From an uncultured Bacilli bacterium (lineage in GTDB: Bacteria > Bacillota_I > Bacilli_A > RF39 > UBA660), in contig CAKOOW010000059.1 of assembly GCA_934098445.1 (NCBI GenBank), positions 1 through 6,400 of the forward strand: a stretch of 6,400 nucleotides of DNA, in the 5' to 3' direction. The number at the start of each line of letters is the position of its first letter. The first letter of the stretch is position 1. A program made the translations under genes and the position numbers. The notes beneath the pieces were generated by a model that saw only the letters and a program-made list of their open reading frames with translations, ran no database searches and was not told where the DNA came from. This document shows positions 1 through 5,352 of this stretch, piece after piece.

Positions 1-304
1 CTAAATTCCACATTAAAGGGAAATCTTTATTAGTTATGGCTTTCTTAGTATCAGTAGTATTTTTAATTTTAAGAATGATATTTAGTTTATTATCAACTTC
101 CTCAGCACTGGTAATCGTAATATCAAAATCAGTTGTATGTGCAGTATCACCAACATATAGTCCCATAAACCCACTATTGGAATCTTTATTTTTAATTAGA
201 TTTTTTGTTTTCCAAGCTGGATAGTTAGTACTTTGAAGGGGAAGAGTGCAGCCACTTAGAAGAATGATACTTAATATAATAAGAATACTTTTTATCTTTT
301 TCAT
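1..304 (-). CDS. Lipoprotein with DUF4352-like domain, 3' part missing
   Basis: This gene is read from 304 leftward and is still open at base 1, so only its first 101 codons are present. The N-terminus is a lipoprotein signal: Lys-Lys-Ile-Lys, a hydrophobic core, then LLSGC with the predicted lipidated cysteine at residue 19. The mature protein would be anchored on the outer face of the membrane. After a linker of about 25 residues comes GLYVGDTAHTTDFDITITSA, then a hydrophobic strand and KNTTDTKKAI. This order (a GD-turn strand, a strand with 'ITSAEEV', then 'lkIKNTtdt') resembles the start of DUF4352/telokin-like immunoglobulin-fold domains; that is pattern recognition, not a search result. 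The ATG overlaps the stop of the upstream membrane-protein gene by one base (TAATG), so the two are probably translationally coupled. GGTGAG just upstream is a weak ribosome binding site. Function unknown. Confidence 0.82.
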   Translation of the reverse strand, partial: MKKIKSILIILSIILLSGCTLPLQSTNYPAWKTKNLIKNKDSNSGFMGLYVGDTAHTTDFDITITSAEEVDNKLNIILKIKNTTDTKKAITNKDFPLMWNL

Positions 305-1224
305 TATTTCTCACCAATCTTTCTGATTTCATAAGTATTAGCATTTTGTCTTTGTAAACTATAAGAAGTAAAAATGCCAATGATTGATAGAAGATATCCT
401 GTTAAAAGACCGTTATTAAATAGTTTGTGAAATTCACTTATAGTATTTAGGTAATAAGGAATAGCCTTATAAGCATCAATTAACTTAATAATATAATCAC
501 TTTTATAAAGATTATAGATATAGATAGCACAATTGATTTCATGGGCTACTAAGACCATAAATAAACCAATAACAGTAGAAATAATAATTCCAGGAAGTTT
601 AATATTCTGGGCAAATTTTTTATAAAAGACAGCTGAACCCATTGTAATAGCAATTCCGGCAATACCAGGTTCAATCCCAATAAAACCAAATAAAATCCAT
701 AAGATAATACCGGGAATGGTTCCTAAGATAGCCCCTATCGTACCTAGTAAAATATTTTCTTTTGATTTATTATATTTTTCTTTCTTATAGTTAGCAGATT
801 TTTCGATAAGTTTATAACAGTCATTACAAAAGAAACTAATCTCGGAGTCATTATCAACTAAATGAGTTTTTTTAGCTTCTTTACAATGACGACATACTTC
901 TAAAGCCTCAATTTTTTCAAGATAATTTCCTACAATTTCTAGAAGAGGATTAATCATCTCTGGTAAATATTTTTTATTTGTGACCGAACCTACAATATTA
1001 AGATTTTTATTATTATAAGAGACAATCGCATCTTTAACTTCTTTTTTAATACTATTAGTTAATTTCGTAATATTAGAATTCATCTCAATACTAAAGCTTA
1101 GAGTATAAACGCTTGATTGATTATCATATTTAATTAGAAAATGATAATCTTTAATGCTGCCGGCAAAGATGTTACTGCCACAATAGATGGTATTAGTGCC
1201 AATTTTTTTTGCTATTTTCTTCAT
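304..1224 (-). CDS. Multi-pass membrane protein with four-cysteine zinc-ribbon-like motif, unknown function
   Basis: I do not recognise a named family. The 306-residue protein has a soluble N-terminal part (about 1-110) with alternating strands and one amphipathic stretch. A CxxC...CxxC motif follows (C111, C114, C133, C136) that could hold one zinc. Then come a Lys-rich linker (about 140-157) and hydrophobic segments near 158-180, 182-200, 211-232 and 272-290. The first two are rich in Gly and Ile (GTIGAILGTIPGIILW). This suggests a cytoplasmic zinc-binding module followed by about four membrane helices. The start is supported by AAGGAAG on the coding strand upstream and by the ATGA overlap with the stop of the DUF5662 gene; its stop overlaps the lipoprotein start by one base. 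The three genes form one transcription unit, so a membrane complex with the lipoprotein is plausible but inferred. Confidence 0.85.
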   Translation of the reverse strand: MKKIAKKIGTNTIYCGSNIFAGSIKDYHFLIKYDNQSSVYTLSFSIEMNSNITKLTNSIKKEVKDAIVSYNNKNLNIVGSVTNKKYLPEMINPLLEIVGNYLEKIEALEVCRHCKEAKKTHLVDNDSEISFFCNDCYKLIEKSANYKKEKYNKSKENILLGTIGAILGTIPGIILWILFGFIGIEPGIAGIAITMGSAVFYKKFAQNIKLPGIIISTVIGLFMVLVAHEINCAIYIYNLYKSDYIIKLIDAYKAIPYYLNTISEFHKLFNNGLLTGYLLSIIGIFTSYSLQRQNANTYEIRKIGEK

Positions 1225-1790
1225 TTTTTATCTTCCTTTTCTTTTTTCTTGGTATATTTTTCATAAGTATTTTTTAGATACTCTTTATTAATGGTATATT
1301 TTTCACCTTGGGCTCCTAAAGTTTCTAAGACCTCGGTGATAAATCCTTGAATTTTGCGGTTAACCATCGAATTATCCCGAACTTTGTTCCAATAGTAGTA
1401 AGCAGACATATCGCTGTATTTTTTCCCTTGATATGTCTTGGAGGCCGCTATCATATCACAAATCATCTCCACGGTATATTTATAAGGAATAACGGGAGCT
1501 TTTAAGGGAGCTGCATAATCAAACCAATATTCGTGATGATGTTTATTTCTTCCTTTATGATGAAGCCAGGCTTTGGAGTAGCCTTGGTCTTTTTTAGCAT
1601 TAATAATCGGAGAATATTTACCGTTTGCATAATACTTAACACCTTCAAAGAACTCGGTCGGACTATATTTAGATAAATCGTGGAGTAAGCCTTGAAGGGG
1701 AATACCGGCTTTGGTGCAAAGAATAAATACTTTTAAGCGATGCATATTAATCGTATGTAAATGTCCAAAGAAATTTAAGATGTAGTGCAT
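1221..1790 (-). CDS. DUF5662 family protein
   Basis: A 189-residue soluble protein. The sequence has the DUF5662 hallmarks as I remember them: HLHTINMHR near 10-18, KAGIPLQGLLHDLSKYSPTEF at 27-47 with the His37-Asp38 pair, GVKYY, then AWLHHKGRNKHHHEYWFDY at 74-92, and a Met-rich helix EMICDMIAASKTYQG at 109-122. The conserved His and Asp residues look like a metal site reminiscent of HD-type helical phosphohydrolases, but no activity is established that I know of. An in-frame start exists further upstream at 1865. I chose 1790 because AAAGGA lies 8 bases before it, family similarity begins there, and the upstream codons overlap the promoter. The C-terminus is a Lys/Glu tail. It is the first gene of the operon and has its own near-consensus promoter. 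Confidence 0.9.
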   Translation of the reverse strand: MHYILNFFGHLHTINMHRLKVFILCTKAGIPLQGLLHDLSKYSPTEFFEGVKYYANGKYSPIINAKKDQGYSKAWLHHKGRNKHHHEYWFDYAAPLKAPVIPYKYTVEMICDMIAASKTYQGKKYSDMSAYYYWNKVRDNSMVNRKIQGFITEVLETLGAQGEKYTINKEYLKNTYEKYTKKKEKEDKK

Positions 1791-1798
1791 AGTATTAT

Positions 1799-1804
1799 TC
1801 CTTT
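1799..1804 (-). promoter_or_regulatory. Ribosome binding site AAAGGA fixing the DUF5662 start
   Basis: On the minus strand AAAGGA sits 8 bases before the ATG at 1790. No comparable site precedes the longer in-frame start at 1865, so this site decides the start. The predicted mRNA leader is only about 18 bases long. Confidence 0.7.
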
Positions 1805-1814
1805 CAATATATTT

Positions 1815-1843
1815 ATTATAGCATTTCTCTTGGAATGTGTAAA
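1815..1843 (-). promoter_or_regulatory. Near-consensus sigma-A promoter of the three-gene operon
   Basis: Read on the minus strand: -35 TTTACA (1838-1843), a 17-base spacer and -10 TATAAT (1815-1820), preceded by TGC, which makes an extended -10. Five of six -35 bases and all -10 bases match consensus. The start of transcription should fall near 1808. This should be a strong, constitutive-type promoter unless an unseen operator overlaps it. Confidence 0.85.
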
Positions 1844-1964
1844 TTAAAGGACTAAAATTTATCAAAATAAGAAATTTATCTTAAGAATTACTTTATTTTT
1901 TAGACTATTTTTATTTGAATGTATAAATTCACAAAAATTTCATATACTAAAAAAGAAAATATAG

Positions 1965-1970
1965 TATAAT
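1965..1970 (+). promoter_or_regulatory. Probable -10 box of the ytxH-like gene
   Basis: TATAAT in the context ATAGTATAATAAAA lies 32 bases before the start codon at 2003. No good -35 hexamer is found 16-18 bases upstream (ATATAC is the best), so recognition is uncertain. An alternative sigma factor or an activator could be involved; I see no sigma-B-type element. Confidence 0.4.
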
Positions 1971-2002
1971 AAAATTATATTAAATAGAAAAGAGGATATA
2001 GA

Positions 2003-2407
2003 ATGAAAAAGAAAACTGTTGCTACTTTAGTAGGTGGCCTAGCCGCTGGAGCTGCTCTTGGAGTATTACTTGCTCCTAAATCTGGTAAAGAAACTAGAGA
2101 TGATTTAAAGAAAGCTTTCGATGATTTTATGAACAAAGTAAAAGATATCGATGCTGATGATGTTAAGAAGTATGTTGATAAGAATATCAAAAAAATCAAA
2201 AGAGAATTAGATGACTTAAGTATGGAAAAAGTCGGCAAGATGGCTAAGAAGAAAGCTAAAGAAATTGAAAAATCAATGAATGATTTAGTAGATTATGTTA
2301 AAGAAAAAGGAACTCCGGTTTTAGAAGATGCTGTGGAATCTTTAAGACTTAAGGCTATCGAAGTAACTAATTCAGTTATTAATAAATTAGAGAAAAAAGA
2401 AGACTAG
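2003..2407 (+). CDS. YtxH domain-containing protein
   Basis: A 134-residue protein. Residues 1-25 give MKKKTVATLVGGLAAGAALG followed by VLLAPKSGKETRDDL, the typical YtxH family start: a short Gly/Ala-rich hydrophobic segment, then the LLAPxSGxExR motif. The rest (about 30-134) is a long charged helical region rich in Lys, Asp and Glu with heptad-like hydrophobics, probably an extended or coiled-coil structure. In Bacillus the family is linked to general stress and growth transition; the molecular function is unknown. AGAGGA sits 6 bases before the ATG. The gene diverges from the DUF5662 operon and converges on the DUF6512 gene with a 16-base gap. Codon choice is biased to Lys AAA/AAG and Ala GCT, consistent with good expression. 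Family assignment is confident; role is not. Confidence 0.93.
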   Translation: MKKKTVATLVGGLAAGAALGVLLAPKSGKETRDDLKKAFDDFMNKVKDIDADDVKKYVDKNIKKIKRELDDLSMEKVGKMAKKKAKEIEKSMNDLVDYVKEKGTPVLEDAVESLRLKAIEVTNSVINKLEKKED

Positions 2408-2425
2408 GACTGACCTAGTTTTTTT
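2403..2425 (+). terminator. Intrinsic terminator at the convergent ytxH / DUF6512 ends
   Basis: A stem ACTAGG (2403-2408) with CCTAGT (2414-2419) and loop ACTGA is followed by six T. It overlaps the stop codon of the ytxH-like gene and runs into the stop codon of the opposing gene. On the minus strand the same stem is followed by CTTCTTTTTT, so it may work in both directions, less efficiently leftward. Confidence 0.75.
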
Positions 2426-2909
2426 AATGGAAGAAGGGGTAGTTTAAGGGCTTTAGAGTGAAAATTATCATAAAGAGAAGAATTAAGAAGAGATATAACT
2501 TATAAGAGTTAGTTTTTCTAGCGTATTTATAATAATGATTACTTACTTTTAGACCAATTAGAATACTTAAGAAGAATAAGAAGATGTCAAAGATTATACT
2601 TTCAATATTAAAACCATACCTCATTGAATAGTAGATAAGAATCATACTGGAAATACTAGTAACTAAATCGATAATAAGACTACTAAAGAATTTATCTTTC
2701 TTTAAGATTAGTTGATTCTGGTAGTAAAAAAGACTATAGAAGATGATAGTAGGTATAATGAAGAGTTTAGTATGAGAGAAAATAGATTCATTAGTGGGAC
2801 TTATTAAACCGATAAAGAAATTTTCATTAGACCAGGCATAGATAAAATGAAATAAACTCCCCAAGATAAAAATAAACAAAAGATGATAAAGATTATATTT
2901 CTTAGACAT
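2424..2909 (-). CDS. DUF6512 family membrane protein
   Basis: A 161-residue, very hydrophobic protein with about five membrane helices (near 8-25, 49-66, 76-97, 104-121 and 137-153). The motif GSLFHFIYAWSNENFFIGLI at 17-36, continuing into SPTNESIFSHTKL (to 49), matches the DUF6512 signature as I recall it: a GSLxHFxYxWS block, then 'P-x-NES-x-x-x-H-x-K-L'. The family has no established function. AGGAGG lies 5 bases before the ATG, a strong site. The family as I remember it usually continues past the final 'P-x-F' with a short soluble tail; here the protein ends at PFFH, right at the shared terminator, so the tail may be shortened. The gene lies downstream of rubrerythrin but beyond its terminator; I see no convincing promoter of its own, so it may depend on read-through. 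Confidence 0.85.
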   Translation of the reverse strand: MSKKYNLYHLLFIFILGSLFHFIYAWSNENFFIGLISPTNESIFSHTKLFIIPTIIFYSLFYYQNQLILKKDKFFSSLIIDLVTSISSMILIYYSMRYGFNIESIIFDIFLFFLSILIGLKVSNHYYKYARKTNSYKLYLFLILLFMIIFTLKPLNYPFFH

Positions 2910-2954
2910 AGAAGCCTCCTAATAAAGAGTATGTCTAAAAAAAAGAAATAGTCT

Positions 2955-2983
2955 AAAAAAAACTTCCCATATGAGGAAGTTTT
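2955..2983 (-). terminator. Intrinsic terminator of rubrerythrin
   Basis: On the minus strand the 9-base arm AAAACTTCC (2975-2983) pairs with GGAAGTTTT (2959-2967) around a 7-base loop, and the T run continues to 2955. It starts 7 bases after the rubrerythrin stop codon. The T-rich motif is duplicated just downstream (2933-2944). Confidence 0.88.
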
Positions 2984-2989
2984 AAGGTC

Positions 2990-3529
2990 TTAGTAGTTTT
3001 CTTTCTTAATTTCGAAGAAACTTTGCGGATGATTGCAAACGGGACATACTTCAGGAGCATATTTACCAATGACAATATGACCACAGTTACGACATTGCCA
3101 AATTCTATCATCATCTCTAGAGAATACTACTCCGCCTTCGATATTGGCAATTAGTTTGCGATATCTTTCTTCGTGATGGCGTTCGATTTCTGCAACAGCT
3201 TCGAATTTTTTAGCTAGTTTTTCAAAACCTTCTTCACGAGCAGTTTTAGCAAATTCTTGGTACATATCAGTCCATTCATAGTTTTCACCGTTCGCAGCAT
3301 CTTCTAAATTTTCAAGAGTGCTGGGAATTTTACCGTCATGTAATTCTTTAAACCACATCTTAGCATGTTCTTTTTCATTGTTAGCAGTCTCTTCAAAGAT
3401 TTCAGCATATTGTTCATAACCATCTTTACGAGCTTTAGAAGCATAGAATGTATATTTGTTTCTAGCTTGTGATTCGCCAGCGAAAGCTGCTAGTAAGTTT
3501 TTTTCTGTTTTACTACCTTTTAATTCCAT
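2990..3529 (-). CDS. rbr: Rubrerythrin
   Basis: A 179-residue cytoplasmic non-heme di-iron protein that reduces hydrogen peroxide to water with electrons from its own rubredoxin domain. The ferritin-like domain (1-130) carries the expected iron ligands: E19 in FAGESQARN, E52 and H55 in NEKEHA, E82 and E85 in GENYEW, and E116 and H119 in ERHHEERY. The C-terminal rubredoxin domain (about 140-175) has C146-x2-C149 and C162-P-V-C165. All key residues are present and the length is typical. A longer in-frame reading starts with TTG at 3568; I chose the ATG at 3529 because homology begins at MELKGSKTEKN and AAAGGA precedes it. It is a single-gene unit with its own promoter and terminator. I looked for a PerR box and found only a half-site. 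Identification is firm. Confidence 0.97.
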   Translation of the reverse strand: MELKGSKTEKNLLAAFAGESQARNKYTFYASKARKDGYEQYAEIFEETANNEKEHAKMWFKELHDGKIPSTLENLEDAANGENYEWTDMYQEFAKTAREEGFEKLAKKFEAVAEIERHHEERYRKLIANIEGGVVFSRDDDRIWQCRNCGHIVIGKYAPEVCPVCNHPQSFFEIKKENY

Positions 3530-3540
3530 AGTATTATAAT

Positions 3541-3565
3541 TCCTTTCGACAAACCTTTTGGTTTT
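3541..3565 (-). promoter_or_regulatory. Rubrerythrin leader: small hairpin and distant ribosome binding site
   Basis: On the minus strand the leader holds AAACC-AAAA-GGTTT (3551-3564), a 5-bp stem with a 4-base loop. AAAGGA (3541-3546) follows, 11 bases before the ATG, longer than the usual 6-9. The hairpin lies between the predicted transcription start (about 3567) and the ribosome binding site, so it could affect mRNA stability or initiation. This is inference from sequence only. Confidence 0.45.
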
Positions 3566-3573
3566 CAATATTT

Positions 3574-3601
3574 AGTATAGCAAATTATTAAGAAAATGCA
3601 A
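3574..3601 (-). promoter_or_regulatory. Promoter of rubrerythrin
   Basis: On the minus strand: -35 TTGCAT (3596-3601), a 16-base spacer and -10 TATACT (3574-3579), preceded by TGC as an extended -10. It predicts a leader of about 38 bases. Confidence 0.7.
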
Positions 3602-3691
3602 GGAATGTTACGAAGTTTTTAGAGGAAAAATTTTTAGAGTTTTCTTTTAATAAAGTTGGGTTATTTTTTTCTAATTTGACTTTAAAAAGTC

Positions 3692-3720
3692 TTGCCAAAT
3701 GATATGTTTAGTGTTTATAT
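3692..3720 (+). promoter_or_regulatory. Candidate promoter for a short plus-strand transcript
   Basis: TTGCCA (3692-3697), a 17-base spacer and TTATAT (3715-3720); with an 18-base spacer the -10 reads TATATA. Another -35-like TTGACT lies at 3676-3681 but has no good partner. It lies about 60 bases ahead of the candidate small peptide. Confidence 0.4.
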
Positions 3721-3782
3721 ATAGTCTTAAGATAATACTCATCTAGGAAATTTTTCCTTATTTATATGGGAGGTTAAATCCT

Positions 3783-3839
3783 ATGAAAAATGTTTTGAGA
3801 CTAATTCATTGTTCTTGGAATGTGTTAAAATTATCGTAA
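3783..3839 (+). CDS. Candidate 18-residue peptide
   Basis: Reads MKNVLRLIHCSWNVLKLS and ends at TAA (3837-3839). The support is GGGAGG (3768-3773), an almost perfect anti-Shine-Dalgarno match 9 bases before the ATG, and a possible promoter upstream. The peptide is cationic and mostly hydrophobic, with one Cys and one Trp; V4, L5, I8, W12 and L15 would fall on one side of a helix. The 17-bp hairpin begins 13 bases after the stop. It could be a leader peptide, a signalling or membrane-active peptide, or a chance ORF. No family is recognised, and there is no downstream gene on this strand for 500 bases, which argues against classic attenuation. Confidence 0.35.
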   Translation: MKNVLRLIHCSWNVLKLS

Positions 3840-3852
3840 TATCTTGAATGTC

Positions 3853-3892
3853 CACTCCGAATTTTTTCGGATTTTCGAAAAAGTTCGGAGTG
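3853..3892. repeat. Perfectly symmetric 17-bp hairpin, not a typical terminator
   Basis: Left arm CACTCCGAATTTTTTCG (3853-3869) pairs with CGAAAAAGTTCGGAGTG (3876-3892): 16 Watson-Crick pairs and one G-T pair, with a 6-base loop. Neither strand has a T run after it, so it is not a classic intrinsic terminator. It is markedly more GC-rich at the base than its surroundings. It could end or protect a small RNA, or be a protein-binding or mobile-repeat element. Confidence 0.85.
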
Positions 3893-3995
3893 AAATGATT
3901 TACTTTGCTGTATTGGAATGGGGAAAAGAAAAGTAAATATAAAAAAGTATATTTCTAAAAAGTTATTTTAATTCTTTAGGAAAAATTAGATAAAA

Positions 3996-4029
3996 GAAAA
4001 AGACCTATTTTCCTAAGAAAACAAGTCTT
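3996..4029 (-). terminator. Intrinsic terminator of ferredoxin
   Basis: On the minus strand AAGACTTGTTTTC (4017-4029) pairs with GAAAATAGGTCTT (4000-4012), a 13-bp stem with two G-U pairs and loop TTAG, followed by TTTTCTTTT. It begins 6 bases after the ferredoxin stop codon. Confidence 0.88.
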
Positions 4030-4035
4030 AAATAT

Positions 4036-4260
4036 TTAGGCTGCTACGGGTACTTCTTCAGTACTAGTTTCTTCTTCAGCTAGTTTAATCGCACTTACTG
4101 GGCAACTATCAACAATACTTTTAAGGGTATCGCTATCCAAATTATCTTGGCTTATTACTTCTGATAAGCCTTTATCATTAATGGTAAAGTGTTCAGGATC
4201 TGATGCTGCACACATTCCACAACCCATACATACATTTTCATCAACTATTAATTTTTTCAT
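4036..4260 (-). CDS. 4Fe-4S ferredoxin, single-cluster type
   Basis: A 74-residue soluble electron carrier. Cysteines C11, C14 and C17 (CMGCGMC) plus C53 in DSCPVSAI form one 4Fe-4S site; there is no second CxxCxxC set, so it belongs to the one-cluster Bacillus-type ferredoxins, not the clostridial two-cluster type. Residues 18-50 are the insert with the typical 'DPEHFTINDKGLSEV' pattern. The last 14 residues are an acidic tail (AEEETSTEEVPVAA) beyond the usual fold. AGGAGG lies 7 bases before the ATG. It has its own promoter and terminator, so it is a monocistronic unit, divergent from the acidic membrane-protein gene. The redox partner cannot be told from the window; rubrerythrin is a neighbour but lies in a separate unit. 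Confidence 0.95.
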   Translation of the reverse strand: MKKLIVDENVCMGCGMCAASDPEHFTINDKGLSEVISQDNLDSDTLKSIVDSCPVSAIKLAEEETSTEEVPVAA

Positions 4261-4278
4261 AAATATTCCTCCTAAGTA

Positions 4279-4306
4279 ATTATAGCAAAATCTATAAAAA
4301 AGTAAA
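4279..4306 (-). promoter_or_regulatory. Promoter of ferredoxin
   Basis: On the minus strand: -35 TTTACT (4301-4306), a 16-base spacer and -10 TATAAT (4279-4284) preceded by TGC (extended -10). The predicted start of transcription (about 4272) falls inside the AGGAGG site, giving an extremely short leader. Confidence 0.7.
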
Positions 4307-4362
4307 ATAGTAATACCAAAAAATTACTTTTTATGATAATATGTTAGTGATAGAGGTATGAT

Positions 4363-5298
4363 ATGAATACAAATGATTTTTATAATGATAATACACCAAG
4401 TCGCGTTAGAAAGAATGCTAACCTTTATAAAAGAATAGATGCATCAAAGATTGATGAAGTAGAGCTTCCTAAGAAGGAAGAGCTTTTAGAGAATAATACT
4501 TCAACTATTGATGTTGAAAAGTTAAAAAGTATGCTTGATAAGAAGTATCGTGATCCAGATAGTGATAGTCGTAATACAGATAGTAGTGTTAAAGAGAGTA
4601 TTAATTTAGAAGAGACTAGAGAATACAATTTAGATATGGCTTTAAATAAAGCTAGGGATAATGATGATACTGATTATAAAATCGAGAGATTAAAGAAGCT
4701 TAATGATACGAATGCTTCTATATTAGATGGGTTAAATATTAAAGATACGAGTACTTCTAAGGAGATAGAAAGACCTAGTAAAGTTAGTAGTGATTCTAAG
4801 AAGTTAATTGAGCTTATAGATACGATTAATCTTAAGGAACAGGAAGGGTATGATAGTATTCTTAAAAGTAGTAATTCTGAGGCTAATATAAATTTAGAGG
4901 ATGAGGATACTACGGGGATACTAGATAGTCTTAAGGGAGATAATGAGGAAACTAAGGTAGTTGGAGCGGCTTCTTTAGATAAGGATTCTATAGATTTAGA
5001 GGATACTAAATATGAAGATATAGACTTAGAGGATACGAAAGAGGAGTTTGATACTACGGAAGTGGTTAATCGGGATGATACGAGTGAATTTACGGATAGT
5101 ATTGAACTTACGACGACGCAGATATTTACAAAAGAGGATTTTGATGATTTTGATGATTTAAAAGAGGCTACTAAGCCTAAAATATTTGTTAAGATTCTTA
5201 TATTTATTATTATAATAGCGGTTATTCTAGGGACTATTTTTGTTTTGGATAGAGTGTTAGATCTGGGAATATTAAGTAGACTAGGGATTAATTTTTAG
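4363..5298 (+). CDS. Acidic protein with one C-terminal membrane segment, unknown function
   Basis: A 311-residue protein I do not recognise. It starts with a basic motif (PSRVRKNANLYKRI, 12-25). Residues 26-272 are hydrophilic, rich in Asp, Glu, Ser and Thr and probably largely disordered. Small internal repeats are visible, such as IDLEDTK at 210-216 and again at 220-226, and a Phe-Asp cluster EDFDDFDDLKE at 258-268. One hydrophobic helix (about 274-295, with FIIIIAVILG) is followed by a short tail of about 16 residues. With no N-terminal signal, the long acidic part should be cytoplasmic, tethered by the C-terminal helix. AGAGGT lies 7 bases before the ATG, and a GATAAT/TAATAT -10-like stretch lies at 4335-4342 without a clear -35. 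It precedes yunB but is closed by a terminator. A scaffold role is possible but speculative. Confidence 0.85.
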   Translation: MNTNDFYNDNTPSRVRKNANLYKRIDASKIDEVELPKKEELLENNTSTIDVEKLKSMLDKKYRDPDSDSRNTDSSVKESINLEETREYNLDMALNKARDNDDTDYKIERLKKLNDTNASILDGLNIKDTSTSKEIERPSKVSSDSKKLIELIDTINLKEQEGYDSILKSSNSEANINLEDEDTTGILDSLKGDNEETKVVGAASLDKDSIDLEDTKYEDIDLEDTKEEFDTTEVVNRDDTSEFTDSIELTTTQIFTKEDFDDFDDLKEATKPKIFVKILIFIIIIAVILGTIFVLDRVLDLGILSRLGINF

Positions 5299-5330
5299 AG
5301 AGGAATGTTTAAATAGTTCTTCTCTTTTTT
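5297..5330 (+). terminator. Intrinsic terminator between the acidic protein gene and yunB
   Basis: AGAGAGGAA (5297-5305) pairs with TTCTTCTCT (5317-5325), a 9-bp stem with one G-U pair and an 11-base loop, followed by five more T. It overlaps the stop codon of the upstream gene and ends 22 bases before the likely yunB start, so it should cut or reduce read-through into yunB. Confidence 0.78.
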
Positions 5331-5352
5331 GGATTATTTAATATATTTTAAT

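Larger units (their letters stand above)
3602..4035. other. Gene-poor spacer between rubrerythrin and ferredoxin
   Basis: About 430 bases with no recognisable protein family on either strand. It holds a candidate promoter and 18-codon peptide on the plus strand, a 17-bp-stem hairpin and the ferredoxin terminator. There are also minor AT-rich palindromes, such as AGGAAATTTTTCCT at 3745-3758 and AAATATA...TATATTT near 3935-3954. The layout (promoter, strong ribosome site, tiny ORF, hairpin) would fit a short stand-alone transcript of roughly 170-250 bases. I matched no known RNA family. Confidence 0.5.

Noticed and set aside
36..224. Plus-strand ORF of 62 codons
   Set aside because: It lies antisense inside the lipoprotein gene, has no ribosome binding site and no family pattern; the minus-strand frame has a clear lipoprotein signal.
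1791..1865. N-terminal extension of the DUF5662 protein to 1865
   Set aside because: The extra 25 codons run through the promoter; the ribosome binding site and family similarity support 1790.
1975..2238. Minus-strand ORF of 87 codons
   Set aside because: It is the antisense shadow of the ytxH-like gene, whose plus-strand protein is clearly recognisable.
2913..2960. Promoter for the DUF6512 gene (TTAGAC, 17 bases, CATACT)
   Set aside because: The -35 matches consensus at only two of six positions; too weak to list.
3527..3546. PerR box at the rubrerythrin start
   Set aside because: Only one TTATAAT half-site is present (minus strand); the second half does not match, so peroxide control cannot be claimed.
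3530..3568. N-terminal extension of rubrerythrin to a TTG at 3568
   Set aside because: It would start at the predicted transcription start and overlap the ribosome binding site; family members begin at the ATG used here.
1829..3825. CTTGGAATGTGT shared by 1829-1840 and 3814-3825
   Set aside because: One copy is inside the DUF5662 promoter spacer and the other inside the small ORF; a 12-base match in AT-rich DNA of this length is within chance.
3853..3892. Hairpin read as a terminator of rubrerythrin or ferredoxin
   Set aside because: It has no T run on either strand and both genes have better terminators directly after their stop codons.
4425..4628. Minus-strand ORF of 67 codons
   Set aside because: It is antisense to the acidic protein gene; its Ser/Leu-rich content is the mirror of Asp/Lys/Ser codons.
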